From: Talpa occidentalis | Lineage: Eukaryota > Chordata > Mammalia > Eulipotyphla > Talpidae | Length of the DNA: 64,000 bases | Assembly: GCF_014898055.3 (NCBI RefSeq) | Contig: NW_023601212.1 | Span: forward strand, 49,588,329 to 49,652,328 | Direction of reading: 5' to 3' | In this document: in pieces, positions 47,195 to 58,840 of the stretch | Position numbering within the stretch: the stretch's first letter is position 1 | How the letters are laid out: each line of letters starts with the position of its first letter | Position numbers and translations under genes: made by a program | The notes under the pieces: generated by a model | Database searches by the model: none | The model's input: the letters and a program-made list of their open reading frames with translations, nothing else | What the model was told of the DNA's origin: nothing

Positions 47195-48710
47195 ATAATG
47201 AACTAGATGAAATCAGTTCTAAAGTGCCCAACTGGAATGTTGCCGATCACTTTCCAGCCCTTTTTCAGAACTGAGGTAAAAGTGGGTCTCCATGGTCTAA
47301 ACACACCTTTGGACAGCATAGAGACAGCTCAAGAGCCTGCTCAACAATTGGATCAAACTGATCTGCTGCCAAAATCTGGCCTCTATTGGCCCAACTACAG
47401 ACAACCAGACATGGATAACTGGGTATTCAATGCCTGCCTTTATTATAAAACACAGAAGCAAATGAGGATTTGGCCCTCAACATGCTAACATCGACAAAGA
47501 TTAGCCAATGGGCCCAGGTTTTCCATGCTTCCCAGAGGGACCCTGAATAATCTGTCTCTAATGGGTGGAGGGAGTTTAGTAAATATTAGTGAGCTTCTGT
47601 CCTATCCTCTTCAGACAAACACCAGCCATGACCCTTCAGTTCACCCGAATTTGCACAGACCTCAGGAAAAGCTATTAAGATTCAGCCCCATTATCAGAGA
47701 GGAGCTGGCAGAATCTAATCTCTGGGAGACAGAAAACTGGCCTAGAAGTGGGGCTGTAACCTCCAGTCACCTGCTGACCTGGCTGCAATCTGATGCCTAA
47801 GAAATGAGGATCCAGCGTATGTCTTTGATGCCCAGGCAGGGCTTTGAAGCTGTGTCAAGAACACAGGACAAAGCCAGCACTGTTTATGCAAATCTAGAAA
47901 CAAAAGAAGCTAAAATGCAAAGCCATTAAAAGTAACATCAGAAATCCAATATTCAGAGATGATTAGAAGCCTGCACCAGCATGAAATAAGAACCTAGACA
48001 CAAGGCTGGGCAGCACACCAACACACACACTGTGGGAAGGAATCCTCAGCTGGCTGGAGCCTGGTGAGATACACTTACAAGCCTTATGTCCGCAGCCCCC
48101 TCAGCCAAGGGGCAACAGCTGTGTGCCCCAGAAAGGAGAGCATGGGCTGCTACTGCTTCTACAGCTGCTTCTACACCCGGTGCCCAGAGTTCATGTGCGA
48201 AGTCCTGTATGTGTCCCCTGCAAGGTCAGCCCTCTTGTCATGTCCTCAGACAATTCAGTCATTACTAAGGAGGGCCTTCTGCAGAGGTAACACTTTTTGT
48301 AACCTTTGAGCAAAGCATACAATAGGATGAATACAGTGAGCTGCTGAGAAAACTTCCTTTTTTTTTTTTTTTAGGTCACTAAGAAGATCTAAAGTTTGGC
48401 TGAGGATCCAGGAAACCTCAATTATGCACAGTTAGGATTCAAGAAAATCTTCAAGTATGGTCACTCCCAGGAAGAGAGTGATCTAACACTGTTAAATCAG
48501 GGAGGGACCCCAGAGAATGTATAGGTTAAAGGTTCTCAAGCCTAGTTGAACAGTCTGACTCCTGGGGGACATTTCAAAAGAGGTTTGCCCTGACCCAACC
48601 CCAGAGATGCAGTCTTAAGTGATTGGGTGTGGGGCCCAGGCATTGGTATATTTTAAAACCTCATTGAATAATTCTAATAAGTTGTCACATTTGAGGAGAA
48701 AAACTCTAGC
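46831..48710. other. Intron with a (CA)n microsatellite
   Basis: An uninterrupted (AC)n run of about 18 units lies at 47154-47190. A possible MIR remnant is near 47060-47110 (GTGCAGATGAGGAGACTAAG). No gene is seen. Confidence 0.55.
47154..47190 (+). repeat. (AC)18 microsatellite
   Basis: A perfect dinucleotide repeat, probably length-polymorphic. Confidence 0.95.
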
Positions 48711-48812
48711 ACGGCTCTTTTGTTATAGGAGAAGAAACTGAGTCCCAGAGAGATTAAGCGGCTTGTTGAAAGTCACAGTTTGCATGACGGTTCCCAGTCC
48801 TTCCACCAGGCA
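48711..48812 (-). mobile_element. MIR SINE remnant, minus
   Basis: GAGAAGAAACTGAGTCCCAGAG, GATTAAGCGGCTTGTTGAAAG and GTCACAG match the reversed MIR core. Confidence 0.7.
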
Positions 48813-49615
48813 GTAAAATATGAGGTATGCTCTGTGCATGGGGGGAAGGTGGATAAGGCTGATTCTGGCTGGAGACAAGTGTCCCAGGGACCCTGCTGCC
48901 AGACTTCACCTTCCTGGGAGCATTGTCTTCTTAGAGAGATGCACTAAGCTGTGGGGTGCAGCTCCCACTTTTGAGAGAAAAAAAAAGTGGACTAAAAGAG
49001 AAAATGAATGTATAAACTTGAGAAAACTTCACTGTGGAATTTTAGATAGACTTGTGACCAAAAAATGAGGTGTGGGACATACAAAATGTAGCATCTGAGT
49101 GTGACCTTTTCTGCAGAGAAGGTGGTAAAATGCTATGATATCAGCTGAAGACATGGAACAACTCTTTGTGTGGTGACTAGAATAGCCCAATTTCCAAAAC
49201 TTCTATTTTTATTAACAACTAGTGAAGACACCAAGCTTAGAAGCACTGCCATGTCATACAATTAAGGCTGAACTGCTAAAAGAAGGATAATTTAATAGAC
49301 TGTTTATATTTTTCACAAATGCAGGGAGGAGCTTTTATTTAAAGGCATGCCAAAGAGGAAAATCAAAGGTAGGAAAATGAAAGGCAAGAAATAAGGGACC
49401 AAGATTAGGAAATAGAAGGAGCTAAGTGGTTCAAATATGCACTGGTGATTTCCTTCTCCTCTGCTAAGAGATGTTCATCAAAAGATAGTTTTTCCTCTCT
49501 AAAACTAAGTGCTTACTGAGCTCATTTTGTGAGATACACTGAACAAAGAAAAGGGTGTGAGAACTGTCTTTGCTCCCTGTGCTAGGTGATTCGTACAGTA
49601 GGCCAACAGTTGAGG
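48813..49615. other. No gene recognised; single-copy intronic sequence
   Basis: Nothing nameable is seen. Confidence 0.5.
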
Positions 49616-50208
49616 TGTTATAGGACAGGGAGAGGGGCTGCCCAAACCCCGCAAACCTGCCTATTCTAAATGGGTTCTGCCATCCGCCGCATCAACACAA
49701 AACATATGACACTTTAATGGGAAGGATCTTTAATAAAAACTAGGAAACAATACAGGTGAGGCAAAGAGTCTAGTTTCTAAATGAAGCACCCAAAGTTACC
49801 CATCCCCTCGTGGGTAAAACTCCATCCATATGGGGTCGGCCCAGAGCAAGGCCCCAAAGCCTGCCACAAGTCTAAAACATCTTCCAGTGGGGACCCACAG
49901 AAAAGGGTCACAAACAACCAGACAAGCCCGGAAGGAAAAGAGCAAAATCAACATCAAGATAAAAGCTGCCATTGTCACCTCCCCACGGGTCTCACCCACA
50001 TCTGTGTCACCCAGTCCACGACCAAAAGACAAGCGCAGTTTCTTCACGTGTCTCTAGGCTCCATGTGCCTCCTCCAGGTCTCCTGGCTCCATCCTGCTTC
50101 CTTCCTTAGTCTCTTCACCAGCTTCTCCTCTTCCTGCTCAGCTCCACCCTTCCTTGGGTGGGGCAGGAATCTGGAACCTCCCCCTTTCCTGGGGACCACC
50201 CTGTTACA
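49616..50208 (-). mobile_element. 593-bp LTR-like element, copy 2, inverted relative to copy 1
   Basis: The reverse complement starts TGTAACAGGGTGGTCCCC and ends CTGTCCTATAACA. By eye it is about 85-90% identical to 28892-29483, with the best-conserved block around GGGTGACACAGATGTGGGTG. No flanking duplication was seen (TTGAGG against ATGGCA). It is non-coding; a 147-codon open frame on the other strand is chance. Confidence 0.7.
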
Positions 50209-51739
50209 ATGGCACTGCCTTTAAAAATAATGTTTTTTAAAAATAAGTACTGTTGAAAGCAGGGAGAACATAGGTGCTTTACTCAACAATAATAAAAAAA
50301 AAATGATGTACTCCTGACAAAGCCTCTCCTTTGTAATCCAATACCTTGCTACTTAATAAGAAAACCCCTTAGCCTTGATTGCTTAAGCGTCTGGAACCTG
50401 AAGGTTAGAAGATTCTCTAGCATGCCAACTTTCCAAGCTCTGAAAATCCCCTTGCCTGTACTTTAGATCATACACAGCCCCCTCAGTCCTTCCAGGAGAA
50501 CCCCCTACTATTCCAGGATCTCCTGGGAACTCCTCTTATTGTCCAAACCCAGTGGTACATCCAAAGGACTGTGTTCATGTTTAACATAACATTTCCAGGT
50601 CCTTCCCATGGGACATATGATAGAACGTGGCCAAGGCAGGGCCCAGATATCCATGTCATTTACAAATGCCCTGCATGGTATGAGGTAGTTGGCCCTGATC
50701 CAGTATTTAGGAACCAGCAGTCAAAGCATTTATAATCAAAAGACTGGCAGAAAAGTGTCAGGCACTATGTCCGCTCATGGCCAGTGAACTTGACCAATGA
50801 GGGTGAGTAACTTTTAGACAACCTCAGTGACAACTTTTAATACGATTACTTGGACTTACCCACATACACAATGTGCAGTAGCTGAATAAATAGATATAAT
50901 ATCTTTAATATGCTGCCTTAGAAATGCAGAGGTTATCTCACTGAAGAGCAAAATTGGGGCTGGAAATCAATGCTCTGTAAATCTCAAAGTCTGACATGTT
51001 TGAGGAAAGGTAGAGAGGAGCCCTGTAATTTGAAAAATATATTTTAGCATGCTGGTTGTCTCAAACTTTATACTTCACCAAATTTAAGTGAAACATAACA
51101 CACGGTGTGAGGGTCGGAACACATTATGCCCCACCACCCCCACCCCATGCTTGCAGCAGAGGGAAGACAGCGTCTCGGGTGCTGCATGGGATCTTGCTGA
51201 TGACATGAAAAATCCTGATTCCACTTGGCAGCAGCTTGCCACTATCTTGGCCAGTCTACACTGTAATCACTGTGGTGTGTGGAACTTGGACAAATTATGG
51301 GGCTGGCTGTAAACCAAGAAACTAAAATGCTATCCAGCCATCCAACAAGGGCCTCCATGTTGGGGAATGCTATAGCTTCAAATGTCCATAACCACATTTC
51401 TCACAAGAGCCCAGGAATTGAAGTTCCATTAGTGTTCAGAAAATTCTGCCTTTCCTAAGGCCCAGGAAAGCAGCAATTTCTCACTTCACTAGACTTTTAG
51501 GGAATGCCAATCAATGCACATCCACACATTCCTTTCCTCAGAATTCTCTCTTGTCCTGTTAGAACGGAAGTGTGCTATAGTCCACTGCCTTCCCCATCTC
51601 CAAGGCATGTACAATCACTCTCAGAAACAAAAGGGGCTGGAAAAAGGAGTTCCCACTTCCCTCCTGTCTAGAGTGTAGACAGTTTTGTTCACTACCTTCC
51701 TGGTTTTCTTGCGTTTGGCGGCTCTCTGTCTGCTCAGAC
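50209..51739. other. No gene recognised; single-copy intronic sequence
   Basis: No coding signs or named repeat. Confidence 0.5.
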
Positions 51740-52110
51740 TGCATCACCATATACTGGATGGCTTCTAAAGAAGAGAACTTTATCTCTCACACTTCTCTGG
51801 AGGCTCAGAAATCCAAGATCAAGGTATCCACGGATTGTGTGTCTAGTGGGTGTCTACTTTCTGTTTCACAGATGGCACCTCCTCATGAGTCTGTCCTGGT
51901 GGAAGGGGGTCAGTGAGCTCTCCAGAGCCTCTTCTATAAGGTGCTACTCCCACTCATGAGGACTCTATCCAAAGGCATCTCCCAAAGACCCCACCTCCAC
52001 ATACCATCACCTGTGGGGTTAAGACTTCAGCAGAGGAACTTCCGGGGACACAAACAAGCAGACCATAGAAACAATCCATTTATGGATTCTCTTCTCACTG
52101 GCCTCTCATG
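51740..52110 (-). mobile_element. MLT1-like LTR (ERVL-MaLR), minus
   Basis: CATATACTGGATGGCTTCTAA, TCACACTTCTCTGGAGGCTCAG, GATCAAGGTATCCACGGATT, AAGACCCCACCTCCACATACC and GACACAAACAAGCAGACCATAG follow the MLT1A-type LTR in reverse. It is heavily diverged and non-coding. Confidence 0.75.
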
Positions 52111-53507
52111 TCCCTCAGTGGAGTCTGAAGTGATTCAACCTAGAAGGTAGACCTCTTGCAACACAGCCAGTTGATTAACAAAGCAGGGACTCTTAAGGAA
52201 GCTTCCTCAGCAGCAGCCAGACCCCACAGCCAGCCTTCTGACTACTTTTAAGGGCTTACAGTCCAGGTTCATACTTATGAAGTATGTTTCTGAAATATAC
52301 AATCTTCTGAGGGGTCTTGAAACATTAATTGGAAAATAGGGGACTTATTTTGCATTATGTTCATATAAGAAGAAAATCTCAGCACACCAACAAGTCAGAG
52401 GCAGACCTAGGCTTGCTGAATTTGACAAACCACTAAAACAATAACAATTGTTGCCTAAATTAAATGTATTCTGTCATAAGTTCAGAAATGTGTTACCAAG
52501 TCCTACATTTAGCTCTGGCAGAATGTCAAGAAACTATTACTGGAAGTCTAAGTCTGAAATGATTTCTGTATGGTGCTCCTAGAGAGGAAAAGAAATGCCC
52601 TCCAGCCAAATCTAAGGTTTAATTCATACAGGAGACTTGGCTAGTGTCCCCAACCACAAACGTGGCGTGTGCATGGATCTGAATGGCAGTAAGTTCCAGT
52701 GAATTAATTACAGCCACTCTATTTACATTCTGCATGACTTTTCAATTATTACCTATAATGAGATCCCCTTTTACCTTTTTAATAAACATTAACACACAGC
52801 TTCCCTACCAGAGGAATGAAGAGCTGAGGGAAAAGTAATAGGATACTGATCCTTTCACCACTAGGTCACAGGCTGGCAGCTTGCCAAGCCTCCTGGTTCT
52901 AGAACAGTTATTACTTGAGCCCTAGGGATCCCAAGGAGCCTCAGGATAGAGAGAGCAAGAGTCACTACCCAAGTGCCACAGGGGCCAGGTAAGCCTCGGC
53001 ACAAAGTCAGACAGACAGCTTCATGGGGCTAATCACAAGTTCGCAGAGAGTAGACCTGATGGAGACTTGACTGCCTTGACACAGTACAGGAGAAGGAGGC
53101 CACTTGCCCCAACATTCATTGCTGAGTACAAATACAGGCCTAACAAGGCAGGTGCTGGTGCATGGACATGTTTAGTTTGTAGAAAGTTACTAGTTATACA
53201 TTTATGATACACATACTTGTTGGGGTACATATCATACTTCATAAAGAAGCTATTTTTTAAATGGGCTTAGGGTCAGATTCTCTGGGGGCCAGAGACACAA
53301 GGACAAGAGAGCAACATGGGTGTAATCAGGGAGGGGTTCAAAGTAGCTACCTGGGACAGGTGTATGTGAAGTTGGCTTTGATTCTGCCCCCTGGGCAGGG
53401 GTGAGGTAAGCTGGCAGAGTTTTTATAACCTGGAACATAAAGATTGATTTTAAACATTACACTTATACAAAACAGGATATATAAAACGCTCACATTTGGT
53501 TAGCATT
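52111..53507. other. No gene recognised; single-copy intronic sequence
   Basis: Nothing nameable is seen. Confidence 0.5.
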
Positions 53508-53820
53508 AAAAGAGTGTATGTAGGGCCTCCCCGGTGGCGCAGCGGTTGAGCGCTGGGTTGCGAAGCTGCCCGCGGCCTCTGCGGCGCCGGTTCGATCCCC
53601 GGCTGCTCCCCGGCCACCAGAGGAGGGTCCCACATGGCGTGCAGACCTCTCCTGCCGCCCGCTGCTCCCCTCAGCAGTGTACTTCGGTCCTTCTGCCTGC
53701 TCTGCTCCCCGCTCTGGCTCTGGTGAATTCTCTCACCCTCCCGCGCTTCTGACTGTACCCAGTGCATGTATAAACAAAACAAACAAACAAACCAGCAAAC
53801 AAATAAATAAAGCATGCCTC

Positions 53821-53860
<40 letters not shown>

Positions 53861-53868
53861 TGTATGTA
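53508..53868 (+). mobile_element. Youngest tRNA-derived SINE copy: perfect 15-bp duplication and A34 tail
   Basis: Flanks aaaagagtgtatgta lie at 53508-53522 and 53854-53868. The body retains nearly all CpGs (GTGGCGCAGCGGTTGAGCGC A-box region, CGGTTCGATCCCCGG B box), the GTCCCACATGGCGTGCAG motif and the core, then a pure run of 34 A at 53824-53857. Compared with other copies it has extra bases after the B box (CTCCCCGGCCACCAG). Transcription by RNA polymerase III from the internal A and B boxes is the family rule. It may still be polymorphic within the species. Confidence 0.95.
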
Positions 53869-55489
53869 CATGCACATAAAGTTTCTAGAAGAATACATAA
53901 AAAACTATTAATGCTGGTTCCCTCTGGCAGGAGATAGAAAGTGCAAGAGAGATTTACTTTTTTCCCCCCATATTCCCACTTGAACAGTTGGATTTTTTTT
54001 TACTATGGGAGTATATTTTTTCAATTAAAGAAAATATAAATTCAGGAAAGAAAATATTTAAAATAACTGAATAACTATTAAATACAAGACACCTACAGGT
54101 TTTTTTTTTTTTTCCATTCAGCAACTATTGAGATGCTAGTACATCTATGCAATCAAATGAACAAACAAGTCACTCCTTGGAAGATAAAAATGTTAACACA
54201 TACAACATATGTATTTTTAAGTTCTGAGTAAACAAGAGCTATGATTGAAACCCATGTAGGGAAACTTCTTTAGAATATGGTAACTGGGGAATAGTAGCAA
54301 CTAAGCATACTTTAATTCCACTGTATATTATGTTATTTGAATAAATGTGCAGAAACTAGCATTATAATGGCCCCGACTCCACTACTTCTAGTCTTCAGCT
54401 TGAAGGGAGGGCCACACAGTGCTATGAGCACATTTAAGTGTTGGAAAAAGGACGGAGGCACAACCAGCAGCCTTTCTGGTTACAAAGCCCTCATTGTTCC
54501 TTCCTTCGGCCACCAGAGACAGTCCAGGGAACCACAAGAAGCCTGCTCTGTACATGGAGTCACAAAGAAACTCAGAGGCAGAATTACCTGGAAAAGGGAG
54601 TTCAAGACAAATCTGGAAAACCAAACCCTGCTTAGAGTAACTGACACACTCATTTAAACCCTAATTCGACATTAAACATTTAATCAACATTAAAATAGCC
54701 ACGAAGCGTTTAAAATCTAGAGATGGTCTCTCTCCCATCCCAACACTTATTTTCAATGTGACATGCCGGAGGGGAAATCCCTTCATTCCCCTGTGCTTTG
54801 ACTTCCCAACCATGGGGTCCAATTAGTAAAATAGAACCAAGGCAATTTATTAGAGCAATGGGGTTGGTAACATTCATTAGTTCCTTCAATTTTTACCCAA
54901 AAGAAATATATAAATCTGAGGTTCAGTCATGTTTTGAAATTGGAGGGCTGGGGGGGATCGGTAGCTTTCTCTAACCATTTGGAAGAAAGTTGAGTTTAGG
55001 CATCAACCCAATCTAAGGCCACTAACTTAAAAGGCTGAAAAACTGACACTCTGTTTTAACAATATGAACCCAAAACGCTGTAGTCACCTTGTAAATAAAT
55101 AGTGCTGCCTTATTCACTGGCCACTAGCAACACTTAATATGCTTTTCTCTGTTGCTGTCTTCTGTGATCATGGCAAGCAACCTGTACGTTTATGTACAAC
55201 CTATATGCTTTGTCTCACTGTTTTGAGGAAATCTATCAACAACACAGCTCAGTAATTAAAAAGCACCTGAGTTAGAGTTAAGTGACAATATCAAGATGGC
55301 ACAAGGGACCACTGAACCTCTTGTGTCATTCAAGCAGAAGGGATGAGTCTTGCTTGAAAGCACACTGGTGTTCTTATTTCCTAAGTTGTGTGACATGACA
55401 GAAGCAACAGCTAGAACTAATTGGTCCTCTCTTGATCTTACACAGACCATCTGTACTCCATCTGCAGTGTTTGCAGCCTCAGTCACATC
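53869..55489. other. No gene recognised; single-copy intronic sequence
   Basis: AT-rich with short A/T runs (for example T14 near 54100-54113). No named repeat is seen. Confidence 0.5.
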
Positions 55490-55645
55490 CCATCTCCACC
55501 ATCACTAGCCTTGTGACCTCAGGCCATTTATTTTAGTTGTTTGTGCCTCAGTTTCACCTGTCTAAAGTGATCAGAGTAATCACACCTCTCACTTAGGGTT
55601 TAGCAGGAGTAAATCAGTTAGCATACACATGCATTTGAACATTCC
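55490..55645 (+). mobile_element. MIR SINE remnant
   Basis: ACTAGCCTTGTGACCTCAGGC, GTGCCTCAGTTTCACCTGTC and the following CACACCTCTCACTTAGGG match the MIR order. Confidence 0.75.
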
Positions 55646-55834
55646 CTTCATAAATGCTACTTTTCCTCAAGTTAAGAATTTCCTGTGGGAAGGAAGAAAA
55701 TAGTCTCTTTTGAACATGTCCTTTTCTAAATCTTCATTTGGAAAGAGAAAGGTAAAGGAGATGGGACAAAAAGAAAAGATAAATAGGAAAGAGCAACTAT
55801 TATCTGTTTAGTAATATTTATATAAGGGACCTCT

Positions 55835-55985
55835 GCAGTGGTCACATTTGCTTGTTATAATACCTCTTTGGAGGTAGGTACCATTATTAGTCATTTCTAG
55901 ATGGGGAAGCTACACTTAGGAGTTCACTCATGTGCCATGTTCACACAGGATTTTTTGAGCCCCCTGACTCTAAGCTTGCATACTT
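55835..55985 (-). mobile_element. MIR SINE remnant, minus
   Basis: TATAATACCTCTTTGGAGGTAG, GTACCATTATTAGTCATTTC, AGATGGGGAAGCTACACTTAG and CCCCTGACTCTAAGCTT match the reversed MIR. Confidence 0.7.
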
Positions 55986-57845
55986 TTCCCTCAGTGCTGA
56001 ACTAGCAGACTGGGAAAAATAAGGTAAAGAAGTTGGGGTAGGGTGGGGAAGGGAAGGAGAACAGATTGATGAAACAAAGAGGACCAAAGTATCATCGACT
56101 TTCTCAACCATGAGCTCAAACTTCTACCCATCAGGATAATATACACATTTAATGTCAAAACTACAGTGATAAAACATGACATTCATTCTCACTGCTGGTG
56201 CTGACAGCTATTATTAAAAGTAGTTTGGAACATCTCATAAACATAATTATTTAGTGTATATTCAACAAGCTGTTACTGGCTGAGCATTAAAATGTGGAGA
56301 TAAATCCAAACAAACTCCAAACACTCCACAGATAGAGCTAAATGTCAAGATCAGCACCACTCAGAACAAACAGAAGCTTGTTATTATTTACGTTACTGTC
56401 AACAGAAACTCGTGTCTTTATTTGAAAGGTCATAGTGGTTCCCCATGTAGTATCTTACTTTCCAAAATCTTGCAAGTGTAATGTCAACATCATTCTGTAA
56501 TTACCGGGCCTTGGAACTACACAGATCCTGTGACTCCTGACTATGCCCCTGCAGGCAACAGCAAGCTCCTCAAGAAGTCAAACTTAAGATGTCTGTTGGG
56601 TCAAATGCTTTTCCCTGGGCCTTCATCCATTTTTCATTCTTAAGGTACTTGACACTGCTCCCCTTAATCAAGGGTTTGGGAAAGGGGATGAGGTCAGCCA
56701 TTGTTCATAGCCTCAATGAATTACAGAGGAGCCACTGAAGTGCAATGCCACATTGTCATGGTGCCTCACAGTCCCCTTTATCTCAGCACAAAAGCAATCC
56801 CATTAATTCTATGCAGGCTTCTACCAGAAGCCAAGGGATATCTTCCTTAGTGTCTTATCACAGAGTTGTGGTATTTAACTGGGAACAATTCATTAGGAGC
56901 AGTTTTGAGGTCAGGTAGGTAAACCTGCTGAGTTTTCCTTTGAGCTGATATAGAGTCAAAATAACTCTACAACATACACTTTCCTTATTTCAACTTAATT
57001 CAAAGAAGCTCCATACAGAGATAACTGCACACATTCTTGAACAGCAAAAGTATCCGGGTCCACTTGTTGGTACTCATTTCACTTAAGTGTGCAGTGCAAC
57101 TCTGGTCCAGATCTAGTGAGAAAAACAAATCACACCACAGGAAGTCTGAACATGATCACCAAGTAGGCCTCTCAATCACCCACACAGAAAAGCTGTCTGA
57201 TTATGTGCCCCTCCGACCCTTATGAAGGTAAGCAGGTAAAGAGAAGAGCATGTCTGCCCAGTTACTGATATAGGATTCACTGGAAGTTGACACCCCAGAC
57301 GAGGTACTCAGCACAGTTTTGTTTTATAAAGTCTGGGTAGCTCGGCCATTAGGTCATCGATCACTTTACAGAGTGGATACCAGTCAGCTTGGCACATCAG
57401 AATGCTGAGTAAAATTTGGCACCAAACAACTAGAGGGAAGCTGGGCAGAAGTCCCTCAAAGCCATAGCATCAACTGAGGTACAGCCTCCTCCTGGAGAGT
57501 CATATCTCATCATCCACTCCATCTCCTCTGACAAACTTTGGCTCATGTCCCAGTGGCTTGCTTTGTTCCCTCTTTCTGGAATTCTCTTTCTCTCCCAGGT
57601 TTTAGTGGATTCCTATTTGTCCTTCAAAACTGAGTTCAACTATGTGTCAACTCAAGAACCCTTCATGACACACAGCTGTCCCAACCTGGTTTAGAAGTCA
57701 CTCCCCCAAATCCATCCAGAAATGCCATCCAGATAACCATTCCAGCCCAGCAAGAGTCATATTTGTCTGTGAGGAGCTATATCTTGTTCAACTTTGTTCA
57801 GCCCACACACGGCACTGCCCCATTTTTACAAAAGAAGGTGACTAG
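55986..57845. other. No gene recognised; single-copy intronic sequence
   Basis: No splice-flanked coding segment or named repeat is seen. Around 57480-57790 a loose likeness to reversed old repeats (ACTCCATCTCCTCTGAC, TTTAGTGGATTCCTATTTGTCC) cannot be resolved. Confidence 0.45.
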
Positions 57846-57849
57846 AAGT

Positions 57850-58200
57850 CTGTGCCTGGACAATCTCTGGGTGCCTCAGTTTTCTCATCTGTAGAATGCC
57901 AGTGCACACATGACAGGGTGAGTATGAACAGTAAACCAGAAAATGAATGGGAAGTGCTTACAGGAACTGTGAGCTCTCGCTAATAAGTATTTGCTAAATT
58001 AATAAATAAGTCTAATCTTAAGTCAATTACTTTAGATAGAATGTCTTCTATGAAATGAAGATAATTTCCTTTCTTTACAGAATAGTAGTAAGGATCATAT
58101 GAGATAACCCCATTGATGAAACTACTTGGAAAGCTGTAAAAGACTATTTAAAATCTGGCACTTGGATTATCATTATTACCCAGTGCATGCTTTATTACCT
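57850..58200 (+). mobile_element. Two MIR SINE remnants in series
   Basis: The first (about 57850-58000) carries GTGCCTCAGTTTTCTCATCTG and TAGAATGCCAGTGC. The second (about 58010-58200) carries AAGTCAATTACTTTAGATAG, AAATGAAGATAATTTCC and TAAGGATCATATGAGATAA. Both run in the plus direction. Confidence 0.65.
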
Positions 58201-58499
58201 AAGGTTTCTTAGCCAGAACTCATAGAAGAAAAATTAGTGGCTAAAGGAGGTGGTGCCCAAGACCTTACCCAAGCCTTGGATTTCTTCTTTAACTGTGCAA
58301 CACTGGTCATACGGACAAAGTACAGTGACATGGCCATGAAGGAGAGCAAGGGAAAATAGATGCCAAAAGTCTAAGCAGAATTAGAATATCACCCATCTGC
58401 AAAGAACACCAATGACCATAGAAACTGCACCATCCAGGGGAGTTAGGATGAACGATCACTACTGGTTGTATCTGATCATATCACAGCTGCATGGAATTC

Positions 58500-58640
58500 A
58501 AGAGCCAAGAAGAATTTTTAAAACTATTTATCCTAATTTCCTCATTTTACTGCTATAGAAACATGTCTATGGATCTCAAACAACTCAAGCACATGACAAA
58601 CAACACAAGTCTTCTAACTTGTAGCTTATAGGTTTATCTG
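58500..58640 (-). mobile_element. Possible MIR remnant, minus
   Basis: CCTAATTTCCTCATTTTACTGC and the following words weakly resemble the reversed MIR core. Confidence 0.35.
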
Positions 58641-58689
58641 AGTTTTGTTTCTATCATATTCCCACTGCTGCCTTTTTAGGGTGGCCCTT

Positions 58690-58840
58690 AGGGACAACCT
58701 TGGTTTCACATCCCAGTCTTACTATTTATTAGTTCTATGATTTTGAGTTATGAAACTGATCCAAGCCTCAATTTCTTCATTTGTACAATAAGGATCACAG
58801 TATCTCTTACCTAGGAGAAAAGAAGTAATGGCCGTCATTA
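58690..58840 (+). mobile_element. MIR SINE remnant
   Basis: CACATCCCAGTCTTACTATTTA, TTAGTTCTATGATTTTGAG, GCCTCAATTTCTTCATTTG and CAATAAGGATCACAG match the MIR order. Confidence 0.75.

Noticed and set aside
48064..48309. Cys-rich 81-codon frame (GCYCFYSCFYTRCPEFMC)
   Set aside because: The Cys pattern looked like a small secreted peptide, but there is no signal peptide, and the overlapping second frame is equally open. Kept only as a curiosity.
49781..50224. 147-codon plus-strand open frame
   Set aside because: It is the antisense of the second LTR-like copy. It corresponds to the minus-strand frames of copy 1 only in part and is broken there by indels.
53450..53898. Minus-strand open frames of 75-141 codons with poly-Phe
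   Set aside because: The poly-Phe stretch is the translated A34 tail of the young SINE read in reverse. It is not a gene.
57840..58010. Possible exon near a good splice-like AG
   Set aside because: The sequence matches the MIR core, which commonly contains pseudo-splice sites. No coding similarity to COLGALT2.
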